Assembly: GCA_009760855.2 (NCBI GenBank)
Contig: WPIO01000001.1
Location: 1,763,501-1,827,500 of the forward strand
Length of the DNA: 64,000 nt
Reading direction: 5' to 3'
DNA from: Cristatella mucedo
Taxonomy: Eukaryota > Bryozoa > Phylactolaemata > Cristatellidae
The position numbers and the translations under genes were made by a program. The notes below the pieces were generated by a model. The model was not told the origin of the DNA, searched no databases, and was given only the letters and a program-made list of their open reading frames with translations. This document shows, piece by piece, positions 12,791 through 24,593 of this stretch. Positions within the stretch are counted from its first letter, which is position 1; each line of letters starts with the position of its first letter.

Positions 12791-13199
12791 CTTCTTTGAT
12801 GACCTCAGGCTAGCCCAAGCGAGGTGACATTCCTCCTTTAGCTCCGTTATCCGTTTCGGCACGCGACAATATAGAAATCGTACGCCGAAGCCTGCTATTT
12901 TGGCTGACAATCTCAGCTTTGTGACTGAGATCCATAGCTCTTACTTGCTTCAGTGTTCGCTAGCACAGCGCCAGCCAGGCTCAATAGCTATAACATCCTG
13001 CTCTCCGTTGGAGCGGCTGAATAATTTCGGCTGGTCTTTCAGCACTATTGTCGCGGCTAGCTTTTCGAGGGTAGGGCGACGCCAGCTGGAGGTCGCCGCC
13101 TCGGAGAGCCGGCCGGCTGTAGGGGGACTGGGTGGTTGGTGGCACTTGGAACGATGGAAGCGAGTGGGCCGTTCAGGACAGCGATTGACGAGGAGAGTC
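12791..13199. other. unassigned sequence ahead of an LTR fragment
   Basis: This stretch is moderately GC-rich and faces the 13.2-13.7 kb LTR. Parts (ggtctttcagc, cgacgcc) resemble the upstream half of the 46-kb LTR, so it may be diverged U3, but I could not align it with confidence. Confidence 0.3.
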
Positions 13200-13298
13200 A
13201 ATATCAACATCAAGAGAATTCGGTGGACCCTGCCGAATACGGTCGTATACCACCCGTGCTTGCATTTTGTGTTTGTGTTGTGTGCTTGTGTGCGTGTG

Positions 13299-13357
<59 letters not shown>

Positions 13358-13870
13358 CCGTGCGTGTGAACGTGGTCCTAGCATAGGGATTTGCCGACGC
13401 GAACTAGAAGTAGTTCGGTGTAGTGTGTGAGGTATTCCTGCCTTCATGGTGGAAGCGGAGCCCTAGCTCTTCAGTCAGGGTCTGTTCGGGCTCCTCCGTC
13501 TTATTTGGGTCGCTCCCTACAATAGACATATGTAGCCTGTGTTTGGGGACGTATTCCCCCCCCCCCCGCAAGAGTGCTTGTGCTGTTGTGAGCCTCCGAG
13601 GAGTGAGGAGGATAAAACTAAAGTAGACGCTCAGCGACATTGTGCGCTTGCGAATAAAGCTCAGTAAAATTCCATATTAGTGTGTCTTGCTTTCCAATTC
13701 ACGCCGCGAACTCACGACCCCCTTAGTAACGATAGATCAGCGCCAGAAACACTCATTTCGTTACGGCCTGCTTATTGAGCTCAGGCGTGCACCGAACTGC
13801 ATTCGGCCGTAGGCTACGCAGCTCGGTGAGCGGCAGGTTACGCCTACTCCACCTAGCCTTCGGCGTTACA
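13200..13870 (+). mobile_element. LTR retrotransposon fragment: LTR end plus primer-binding region
   Basis: From gaattcggtggaccctgc to ...gatagatca (13739) the sequence matches, in opposite orientation, the LTR at 46162-46953. The match includes the cggagccctagctcttcagt segment and gaataaagctcagtaaaat, an AATAAA polyadenylation signal. Just past 13739 is gcgccagaaacactc, corresponding to the ttggcgccagaaacg primer-binding-like site next to the 46-kb LTR. Homology runs on to the cttcggcgttac segment near 13868, then stops. A (TG)n microsatellite has expanded inside this copy. Confidence 0.65.
13290..13356 (+). repeat. (TG)n microsatellite
   Basis: About 67 bases of TG/CG-interrupted TG repeat within the LTR fragment. 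The 46-kb copy has only tgtgtgtgcgctc at the matching place, so the expansion is specific to this copy. Confidence 0.9.
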
Positions 13871-14919
13871 CCTTTATTTTGATGAATGCCCACAGCATTC
13901 CATGCTTTCTTTATTTTTATTTGCATGGTGTTGATTCATTCGCAGCGGACAGATTCGGTTATTAGAAGATGGTCCGCGGCCCAGATTTCTAACTTCTCGG
14001 CAATCAAGGAAGCCGGCAGTCTTCTCATAACAACATTATGCAGGCTGCCATTGACCTGACGAACAAGGACGAGCATTTCAATGTAGAAAAATACGTATAG
14101 GAAAAACACTTGGCCAATGTAATCGCTAAAAAGTGGGTCCTTTGCGAGGATCGGTCGATAAAATATGACTCCCAGTGAGCCAGTGCCGATCCTGAATGAA
14201 CCACAAGGAGTCAGTCATTTGTCTCTGCAGAGGCAGCACGGGTTCTTCACATTCATGAGCAAGCAATGCATCGAGCCTAGAAAGTGCCAGCGTGCTGATA
14301 AAGGCCTCGTTTATCTAGCAGGAACCCACCATGATCCGCACCAAACGACATTCAGAAAATCATCATCCAATAGCTTATTCATCTAGTTCGTAATTTTTTT
14401 AAACTTGCTAGGTGACGCTTATCATTGCATTGCGGCATACCAGAGTTGCAATGCCAGCAAGAAGGAGGAAATAGCTCTTTTGAACCGCTTCGTTCAGGTC
14501 AAGATCGGTACGCTTGGTGAGCGACACTTCGATCTGAACACATCGCTTCCGGTAGCTGGTCATTCACGAGCGCTCGAAATACTGAATAGCATCGTCGAGA
14601 TTTCTTTGTAGAGTACAATCATTCAAATCCAGATGAATTACCACAGTACAATATTTTGTTAAGTTTTCACAGACCGTGCAGTGATCACATGGTCAAACTG
14701 AACAATGGTAAGCATGGTCTGCAAATCTGACCAAGCAACTGTGCGAATAGCTTAACTACTGGCAGCGTTAGTAATAACAATAGTACATTTATGCACACCC
14801 TCACAGAAACTAATCTATTTTTGGGCAATTTACATACGTCAAGAAAGCATTGCGTAATGGCTAGTGATAACATGCACAATATCTGCAAGTTAAAGGCGAC
14901 TGGCACAGTTTCAAAATAT
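13871..14919. other. unassigned, with protein-like ORF remnants
   Basis: Two plus-strand stretches look protein-like: from 14038, MQAAIDLTNKDEHFNVEKY with an in-frame stop, then HLANVIAKKWVLCED; and 14405-14611, including EIALLNRFVQVKIGTLGE and FDLNTSLPVAGHSRAL. They are interrupted by stops and I recognise no family. They could be the degraded interior of the adjacent LTR element or a processed pseudogene. Confidence 0.3.
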
Positions 14920-15925
14920 GGCTATTAGTTGTCAGCACATGGTCAGCATGCATATGCATACACCAGACCAATCACAAAGACCCACTAATTGCTGCGGCAA
15001 ACAGTTGCGATTTAGCTTCTTTTTAAAGGTGGTTAAGTCAGGGGATGTCGCGACGAAAGTCGGAAGTGAGTTCCAGGCTTTGGAATCATACGAACTAAAG
15101 GCACAGTCTCCAAGGGATTTGAGGTTTGTAAGAGGTGTATGTAAACGATTACATTTCGAAAAGCGAGTGGTATGACGCTTAGCCTGGTGGGGGAGTAGAT
15201 CTCATTGGTAGGCTTGAGCCAAAGAATGACGGACCTGAAAGTGAGCGACAGAACACTTAAGTATAATCGCAGAAATATTGGGAGCCATCGCAGGTCGGCA
15301 GAAGTGGTACGGCGGACAGACGTAACAGCAGAGTTGTGCACCAACTGCAATCGCTTAATGGCGCAGGCCGGTAGACCGGCATTCGGTAAGTTACCGAAGT
15401 CGAGAAGACATGCCACAAAGCATGGACCAATTTGGATAAAGTATCCGTGTCTAAGCAAGCCAGAATTTTAGCAATGGCATGTAGAAGAGTGTTGAGATAA
15501 ATCAGCGTGCTTGCTTGAGGGCTTCGATGACTTAAAGCATATATGATTGATTAGCACATCGGTGAGTGTCAACCGTGAAAATAAGCACATCAAGCACACA
15601 GGAATAAGGTAGTCTGTACTTCAGTGTTTAATCGAATGATCTTTGTCCGTTCCCATAGATGCTCTTGAGTCTCCTACTAAGATAGAGCCTAAACCATTGC
15701 AGTGCCGTACCAGTATTGCCAGGCAAGATAAGAAGCTCTAAAAAAGGACCTTGGGATCAATATCATCAAAGGCTGCTGAAAGATAAAAAAAAGCAGTGAA
15801 ACTGTACCTAAGTCTGCATTCTCGATAAGGCCGTTATACACTCGAAGCAAAACTGATTCTGTAGACTGATTAGCTCTGAAACTAGACTGGAACTTACTTG
15901 CTAGTTCAAAGTTCAATATAGGAGT
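14920..15925 (-). mobile_element. LINE family B copy, reverse orientation, degraded
   Basis: On the minus strand, 15916 to about 15690 reads ELASKFQSSFRANQSTESVL then LLRVYNGLIENADLGTVSLL, the palm region of a CR1/L2-like reverse transcriptase. It then breaks by frameshift just before the expected DFSAAFD. Further on, 15458-15033 holds the thumb and C-terminal region (PACAIKRLQLVHNSA, DLRWLPIFLRLYLSVLSLTF). Its 3' untranslated end is near 14920. Confidence 0.75.
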
Positions 15926-18305
15926 TTAGCTGCACTACCACAACTCATTGCATTGTTGTGCACAAACTCAAGCTAGCCCTGACTTCGGCCTGCATGAATG
16001 GTGTCCCTAACATTGCCACCGTCTTCGAATTGGACAGTGACGAAATCAACACGGTAACCAATCTGGCAAGTCCATCAATATCCACTCAGCAATTGAAGGG
16101 AAACCGTACAGGACCTGATCAACGAGCCCCAAGCAGAGACAGGACTTGAAAAAACCAAGAGACCGTGGGCCCAAGAGGTACTTCCAAGTCATAATTTAGA
16201 CGAGTCGTATAGTGGCTGACTAGCTTGCTTGCCTCGACCATTGTAACTACTGAGCACGTCGGAGAAAACGCTGGAACGGCTAATTTAGATGGCTCCTCAA
16301 GTGAATGTATTCATTCAAGTTCGCCTTTCTCTTCCATCTCGCGGTTTACTTGCTATTTATTGCACATGAGCTTTCACGGGCGTGGCACAAAACTCAGGAT
16401 CTAGATTTTTCAAAGCCTTTTAAGTCATTGATCGTCATCCAGGTGCTGACGGAAACAGTAACAGATGGTTAGGGTCATCATTTGTCAAAGGTGCGCAAGC
16501 TCTGTCACCTTTATAAGATCGCTGTAACGCAAATGATGGCAAACGGCGATCGGTTGGGCCTCGGTCTCGTCAAAGGAGCAACAACGATCCGTGCGTTAAC
16601 TACTCTCTGCGCCAATGAGTAAGATGCATCTAGAATCAGATGTTCGGCTTTACAAGGCGTCGATTCGGATATTCCGCTTTCTTGATGCATTTCCATTCAC
16701 AAGCAGTTCCTTGCATTCAACGCCTACAGCCTGATAGAGCTTGAAGCCAAATTCTGCGAGATTTTTGGGATTTATTTAAAATCTATATGCCCTATTTCCT
16801 TGACTAAATGACATGTGAAACAAAGCTATTAAACTACTTTTCCTAAAAGCTTTTTCTGCATTCGTGTGAATTCATGTGCTTAAGCATGGTTTTATTTCTG
16901 ATTTAATCCTAATGGAAATTGTATTCTTCCATCATAGCGTATGTAGCAATATGGAAAGAGTTTTTTTGAAGTGCAAAGCAGTTGGCTTACATACGATTTC
17001 TTCAAAACATTAAGAATTGTATAGACTTAGCAGACTTCAGCTCTACCGTCTTGTGGCAGCGGCTTGACAGATGTCGTCCGGACATTGATTTTGACGCAGG
17101 ACTTCAGAAGTACGAGACCTTTCCCTATCGATAATAGTTATTATTTATTTTTTCATCATCTTTCAACTAATCGACATCATTTACTTATATAACTTTGTCA
17201 CTTAAACAAGCAAAACAGGTGATCACCGATCATCAGCTCTCAGTTGATCCAAGAAGATTTAAATATCAGTTTCACTTGATGGACCAGTAGGTAACTCATT
17301 TTGTTAATCATCATGATTACTCAACTGAATCACAGAGGAGCTTTCGTGGCACTTAGGGGCGGGTAGCTCCTGATGCAAATCGATAATGCATGCATGCTAC
17401 ACCTTGGTTACTGAAGGCAAGGTGTGATAATGAAAGCAAATGACTGAACGTGGTTACTCGGAGCTTTCTAGTGACAGATCTTGCAGCGTTGCAATTGAGC
17501 TAGTACTTAGCTATGCATTCACTCGAACTTTTCTACGCAAATGGAAAACAGCTTGACCAGATGCTAACATTGAATAAAAAACGGCTAAGGGTCCTCCTGC
17601 CAATCCAATCAAACCATTTCAAGTTTGGTCTAGGCTGAAGCATTGCACCAAAAGCTGACCGAACTGCTTTTCGCTTTAAGCAGCACGAATCGATATTTAG
17701 GAAACACAGACGCCAAGTGGTTAAATTGGATTGATTAACCAGCTGCTGCTTCTGCATCTTTACAAACTGTGGACCAGCACTTGAAAATTCTGTGTTAGGA
17801 TAGCAGTTTCTCTGAGAGCCGAAGTTCTCGGTGGTTGGTATTCTAAAGTGGTCAGTGACTGAGTTTCCTTGGAATGGGAAGCCAGAACGTCAGAATTCTC
17901 CGAAACAATGTCATTGTGCTCATAACATTTACCTTTAACCATAACCTTTAGCTTATCCAAGTCATCAACTAGAGAAACAACTGAATCTTGTATCGTCGGA
18001 AGCGGGCAGGTAGCATAAAAAACTATGAAATTGATATAAGATGCTGTGAGTATCCCAGCCGTGCTGTCTTAAAACAGCGAAAAAAGACTAAACTAAATAT
18101 CGTGAAACTTATGCCCATTAAAGAAATGGTTATATGCAAATGCTATATATAACACACATAATTGATCACGCAGGGCTCCGGTGAAGCATTCTGGGTGGAC
18201 AGACATTAGGGCGCATCCCGGCACTAAAAGATGGGCAATTTTTCTAATGTGCCGTTTGGTTTGCAGTCAAAACTCATATCAAGTGTTTCATATGAAATGC
18301 CGTTT
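15926..18305. other. no supported gene
   Basis: AT-rich sequence. A 63-codon plus ORF at 15958-16149 and minus ORFs at 17533-17757 and 17760-17960 have no recognisable domain. The two minus ORFs are contiguous and could be one broken frame, but I cannot name it. Confidence 0.35.
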
Positions 18306-18478
18306 GGCTCGCTTTTGGCGCACGAGTCTTAGGCCAGGGGTACGTTGCTCACTCTTCACGACCCAAGTCGTGGGATCGAGTCATTCAGTGGAAGGTCGGT
18401 CTGGTGCTACCCTACTCCACGAAGCGATGATGGCCGATGATGGCTCTTTTTCGCTATATGAATTATAAAATCTAAATT
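18306..18478 (+). repeat. diverged tRNA-derived SINE
   Basis: The sequence cgacccaagtcgtgggatcg followed by agtc keeps a B-box-like core. It is followed by a body ending ctttttcgctatatgaatta, which resembles the body end (tcgctatacaaaa) of the SINE copies at 4310 and 33975 read on their own strand. Confidence 0.45.
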
Positions 18479-19204
18479 CTCTAACTTTTTTCCAACAGGC
18501 AAAGATTGCCTGAATGGAATCTGCGTCTAACTCTGAACGAGTTGGAGTCGAGCATTGGAAAACCAGCGCCTATATCCAGATGATGACAGACCACAGAAAT
18601 GGGAAGAAAAATTCTTACCTAAAAGCGTCACTATTGTCCTTGGCGCCCAATTACATGTATCAATGAGAATGACTTTTAGTGGGCTTCTAAGAAAGTTATT
18701 GGGCTGAGTTTATAGCCTTGAGCTGACTGCTAAAACCTGCTAAGAGCAATGCCCGTTGGTTAAAAGAACAATCCTGCATAACTAGACTGAATCTCCGGAA
18801 ACATCGTATGTGACAGCAGAATCCGGCTTTTTGTGAGCAGAATTTGAGATGGGGATTTCCATTAAGATTATTTGCACAATAGTATTAAATACAGCTGTTT
18901 GAAAATCACGCTTCACTTCCAGCTATGGGCTCTGGAATAGAGCTCAGCCTCTCACAGTAGACCAAAAGGCTTATTTTGCTGTGATGAAGAAGTTGTACAC
19001 TCCATGCAACGGCTGATTTTCGGAGGTGGTATAGCTGGCCACTTCCGCCGCACCACAATGACCCTTAAACTTGAAATAGGATAAAATATAATTAGTAATA
19101 ATAATATTATATATAATATACAATAAAGATAATATAATTCTTTGCAGATTGGGCTGCCGAAGAAATTAATCAGCCGGAATCGATTGCCGGATTTTAACTT
19201 GATG
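18479..19204. other. no supported gene
   Basis: AT-rich sequence, including an A/T-only stretch near 19079-19135. No coding or repeat assignment could be made. Confidence 0.35.
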
Positions 19205-19297
19205 GAGCTTCTAATAATCAAATGGATAATAATCAATCAAATGGATAATAATCAGTCAAATGGATAATTGATCAATCAAATAGATAATAGATCATCG
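19205..19297. repeat. short tandem repeat of an approx. 20-bp unit
   Basis: The unit tcaaatggataataatcaa is repeated about four times with small changes (atcaatcaaatggataata, agtcaaatggataattgatc, aatcaaatagataatagatc). Confidence 0.75.
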
Positions 19298-19324
19298 ACT
19301 TCAAGGTCACTCGTCGCTCACTTT

Positions 19325-19825
19325 CAGGTCCCTTCATTCTTTGACTCCAGCCTACCTATCAGATATTCTCCCCCCCCCCCACACGGCTAAGCTTCGTTCC
19401 ATCCGCTTTTTGGAATCAACGTATTTAACTCTACTTCGTACAAACTTCAAATTCTTTGGAGACCGTGCCTTTAGTTCGTATACTCCCAAAGCCTGGCACT
19501 CACTCCCGACCTGCGTCACGACATCTCCTGACTTTTCCACATTAAAAAAATATTATAAACGTATCTATTTATGACAGTGGGTCCCTGTGATTCATCCTTT
19601 GTGCTTACGCGTGCTGACACTGTTGCATGCTCCCACTAACCGCACTTGCATGTTGACCCTGACTCTGCATGCCACCCTTAACTACGTTATTCTTGTTGTT
19701 TATTGAGCATGCTACAACTGACCATTCGATCATGCTTCCTTTGCAGCAAATGCAAAGTGCCTAGAAAGAGATTGAGTTCTCTGAGGGCACTTTATCAAAT
19801 GCATTATTATTATTATTATTACAGC
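19325..19825 (+). mobile_element. LINE family B 3' end copy
   Basis: Codons read TPAYLSDILPPPHTAKLR, then FFGDRAFSSYTPKAWHSLPT, the reverse-transcriptase C-terminus. The family 3' untranslated region follows, then gagttctctgagggcacttt and (ATT)n at about 19803-19820. It is 5'-truncated and carries a C-run expansion. Confidence 0.8.
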
Positions 19826-20478
19826 GATAATTTTTCCGAAGTATGCGTTATTCGCCCCTCCCCCCGTCTAAGTGCTATCTTGTTTCCTTTTCTCCTATTC
19901 TATTGCTATTCCTCACAAGAAATATCAGCGGCTGTTGAAGAGAATGCCCAGTTGAGTGCAGGCCGTCCTACAAATCTTTGAAGCCACCTCATGCTTCGAG
20001 AGCAAAGCAATTTAACAATATTGTATATTTGTGCTACCTGATAAAACTTTAGAACATATTCCACTTTTTACTCTAAATGACGGAGAATTTTAACCGAGAA
20101 AGAGCAGGCTATCTCATAGTGGCCACATTGAATGCTTATCTAGTACAGTGGCCGTAATTGACTAAAGCTTTAAGTCCATTACGCAGGAGAAATCTTTAAA
20201 TTGTGGTCAACTTTTTCTTACAGAAATTTACATATACAACTATGAAAATTTTAGGAGCATTTATTTCAACGTGCATTTGAAAAAATAGGATAAAGTATTA
20301 AAAGTCCTTTTGAAGTAAATTATTTAAATAAGTAGCATCTGCCAATAAAAGTTATTGATATGGGTTGTTTATATAGTATTTGGAATTTTTTTGGGCTGAT
20401 TTCCTGCAAAACTGAGTTAGGCATCTTACGCTTTCATTTAGCCCACTGATGAATGTAAGTGTGGCATTGTCTTTGCAG

Positions 20479-20863
20479 ATGTTGACACAGGATGGAGCGT
20501 TTGACCTGAAACTAGACTTTCTTCTATGCACTTCAACCATCCTGCTCACAATGGTGGTGATGCTGCTTGCATGGCTGCTTTATTTCTACATCGTCGACAT
20601 GTCACGCTACCCCCAAGGGCCTTTGCGAATTCCTGCGATTGGCAACATCCTGCATTTGCTATGGCATGGTGATATCCTGGAGTTTTTGATGCAGTCATGG
20701 AAACGGTACGGTGACATATTCACTATTCAAATAGGGTCAAAGATGTTTATCGTCCTTAATGGATATGAAACCCTTAATGATGCTCTGGTTAAAAAAGCCC
20801 GATCATTTAGCGAACACAATCGATTCATAAATGCACCAGAAATTCCGAGTTTAAATTTCGAGG
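20479..20863 (+). CDS. P450 exon 1 (anchor and hinge)
   Basis: Encodes residues 1-128 and one base of codon 129, ending NFEG at donor GTAAGT. It contains the hydrophobic anchor [20 protein letters not shown] and [13 protein letters not shown], the usual segment after the hinge. Confidence 0.9.
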
Positions 20864-23800
20864 GTAAGTGCATTTGACCTCATACTTAGCACCAGTATCT
20901 GAAGGCGTGTTATTATAAATCTGAAACTCTGTCCGTCCTATTTATAAGCGTTTGCATTGATTGTAACTTGTCTGGCACCCTTTTCAAAAGGCGAGCAATA
21001 TTAGCACCGTTTCATATTTTCTGTTCGCTTGCAGGCATATTATTTTCCACGTATCCTGTATGGAAGGAACATCGAAAGCTTGTCCTAAAGGTTTTTAAAG
21101 ATCTAGGATTTGTCAAGCAAGACTTGGAAGAAAAGGTGAAGCAGGAAATCTCGAAGCTTATTCCGGAAATAAGTTCTAAAGTGCAGCAACCTTTTGCTAT
21201 CCAGGATCTCTTGTCAAAGGCAACTTCTAACGTAATTTCAAACGTAGTTTTTGGCTCGAGATTTGAATATGACGACAAAGAATTTATTCTACTTCTGGAT
21301 TACCTAAGAAAGATGATGATTGACGTTCGCAGAGTGGCAATATCTCAATTGTTTCCGATTCTGCGATACTTACCAATTGAGTACTTCAAACTGAAGAGTA
21401 CTTCAGAAATGAGCACAAGATTTATAGCATTTATGGAGAAGAAAGTTTTGGATGTTGAAAATAACTTTGCATCTGCGTCTCCTTCGTATATCAAGGCTTA
21501 TCTGGAGGAAATTCAGAAAAACGAGGACTTAAGAAAAGGTAGGCGTGAAATGTTTTTTAAGAACTCCAGGCAGTTGTATGCTACTGGATAGCAAAATGCT
21601 AGATGCATTACAAAGTCTAGCTTGCACTCTAGTCACGTCAGGTAAAAATCTAAATTATATCCTAGTCAATTTATAAAAAGTCATATAAGTTGAAAAATCG
21701 AACCTAGATCTCACACAATTTGATCTCAAAATGTGCAGCCGTTTTTATTTTCCTGCAAGTTTTGTGTTTATTGCCCGAGTTAATTCTCTTTAATGCCTAT
21801 CCATGCTAGACGCATAAACTGTAGGCAGACTTCCAAGACAGTCCAATTTTAGACTCTTTTTATGCTTACAAACTATAGTTAAAGTTCTCCTGATTCTGGT
21901 TAAAGTCATATATTTCTTTTTCCTGATATATTCACGTCGCTAGCAAAAAAGTGCAATTTTTTATAACTTCTCTTAGGCCATTTGGCAGAGGAACAAAGGT
22001 CGGAGAGCAAAGTACAAGATAAATATTTATTAAAACGAGAATTATTCCATGATTTTATTTTAACGTATTTTCTACGTGTTGTACACGCATAATATATCTA
22101 AGATTGACTAAACAAACGTATAAAGACAATTCACCACTAAACCGCACTGCTACCAAATGGCCTTTTTCATGGTGTTCAAAGTCCGATGTTATCAATTTCA
22201 TACGCTAGAACTTGATAACAACTGTATTAATACTGGGACCTTTTGCATTTACATGTAACTCAAATATAATTAAATCCTTATTTTAGCCTTATAGGTTTGC
22301 TGCTATGCAACTATACGATTATGTCAGATGACTACTATTGCTAACCTGGACCGTTAGTAAATTCACTCTGCTAGATAAAATGCAGGGAAGAACATGACAC
22401 GTGCTTCCTGTTTGACATTTCTTCAAGCCGTAACAATTGACGATGCCTCGCGCGATTTCCAGGCGTTGAGTGCATCTGAACTGAAGCCGAAGTCTGAAAA
22501 TAGTTTTGAGCTTGATTAAATGCATAGTCTTAAAAAACGCAGTTACAAGAGCAAGGGATACGACCTGAAGACTTTAGGATTTGGCTTACAAAGCCGAATC
22601 TACTCCCCTACGGATGAGTGCCGCACATCTTTTTCAGCCGTCCTTAACTGCTACTTCCACGCTGCTCGCGAGCTCAACTGCCCTCCTGACTCCGCTATGC
22701 TTCTCACTTTCTCTTTGTTGTGTGTGATGAATTCTACTGGCTACTGCATGAGTAACGACAGCCGCTTCGACTTTGAGTGGACTATAGAAAACTGTATTAC
22801 TTAGCACCCACTTAATCGGTGTGGCTTAGTGGAGTTACAGACAGAGAGATAAAGCATAGCATTAGTGAAAGGTCACTTCGGAATTGGACATTGACATCGC
22901 GAAGACGCAACGGGTGATATGCTGACAAGGCCGATTTTGAGCGTTAACCTTTGCAATTTCTGAGACATGCCATGCTTTCATATAAAGAGTAAGTTGCTTT
23001 TATTGTCATTCAATTTAATGAAGTTGTCTGCTATCCATATGTGAATGCTGGTTATTTGCTTTTGGTTATTTGTTTATTTGGTTATTTGCACCCAGAGAGA
23101 CGAGAGAGTTTGACTTGCGTGGCGGCTGAGAGAGGTGATCACTATATCACTTACCACCATCAAAGGACCTGAGAGCTTTGGTGGGGCTGTTGCAAAGCAG
23201 GAGCAATGCTTTGAGGTGCAGGTCCACCTGCATGTTTTACTCGTAAGCGAGTTTAAGTACCCCTTATAAGGTTTTTTGGGAAGGATGTAATGATACAATT
23301 TTTACACGGGTTTCTAAAAATGAAACTGGTGGCACCTACCAATACTAATTTAACCTCCTGATAGTTTTTGCATAAATGGATCGTGATCAGATTAAAATGA
23401 AGCTGATTATGTAATCAAAGCTTGCTTAAGTTGTAACGAGAATGATTTGAATCCGGATACCCATAGCGTTCATCCAGTCTATCTTCAGTCGTGTTATTTC
23501 CTGCATTCCCTTTGGAATCATGTCTCTAAATTCCGTACAGCATCTCAACGGCTACATTTAAGGAGGCCACAAGTGATCTTATCCTGAAGTTCATATCCCA
23601 ATCATAGAAGACAACTAGTCTTCTATTCCTTATTCCCAGTGACCTGCTTCTGCGGTGGATAGATCTGCTACTGCCATGCATAAAAAACATTGTAAATACG
23701 TCATTAGCAACAGGTCATGTGCCAGCACCTTTCAAAAAGGCTCCAGTCAGATAACTACTCAAGAAAGCCGCAGTAGACCCATTTTACCTTTTTATTAAAG

Positions 23801-24517
23801 TCACTGGAACGACTCGAAGCAGACCAGCTAAACTCTCATATTGAAACTTCAAACCTATCAACCGAGTTCTAGTCTGGTTTTAGATATAATGACTCCTAGA
23901 GTCGGCATTGCTTCGGGTGTATGAGGACATTCTTAGGTATGCACACTGAGATAGAGTCTGTCTGCTTGTTTTTCTGAATCTTTCGGCAGCTTTTAATGTC
24001 ATTGATTGTTAAGTCCTTCTTGAGCCCTTATCGTTTCGCCTAGGCCTCACCGGCACTATACTGCAACAATTCGGGTACTATCTTGATGTGAGATTGCAGA
24101 GTTTCGATGTGAGCGGACAAGTATCATCCGAGAAATTACTGAAGTATGGGGTACCTCAGGGCAGCTCTGTGCTCGCTCCGCTTCTTTTCACCTTTTATAC
24201 TCTCACTCTTGCAGATTTGATTGCCGGGTACAACCAAGGCTTTCACTTGTATGCAGATAACAATCTGTTCCACGTTCGCTTTCATCCCTCCCAGCCCTCA
24301 AGTACATCGAATTCTCTCACCTCTCTTGCTACATGTATTGATAACTTCCGCACATGGATGGCAGCAAACTTTCTTAGATAGCAAACCAAAAGTGGTTCAT
24401 AAATTAGAAGAGCACATTCTTGAAATTGGTCAGCATATCTCCTGTTGAATCTGCACGAAACTATGCGTCCTGTTCCAATATGATAATCATTATATAGAAA
24501 ATTAAATAAATAACTAA

Positions 24518-24593
<76 letters not shown>

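Noticed and set aside
12950..13447. Long ORFs on both strands around the TG tract (165 and 176 codons)
   Set aside because: They are kept open by the dinucleotide repeat within an LTR fragment; neither has protein-like composition outside it.
24221..24448. CRISPR-like or regular array
   Set aside because: No direct repeats with spacers occur here or elsewhere; the only regular arrays are microsatellites and the 165-bp satellite. A eukaryotic window makes CRISPR implausible.
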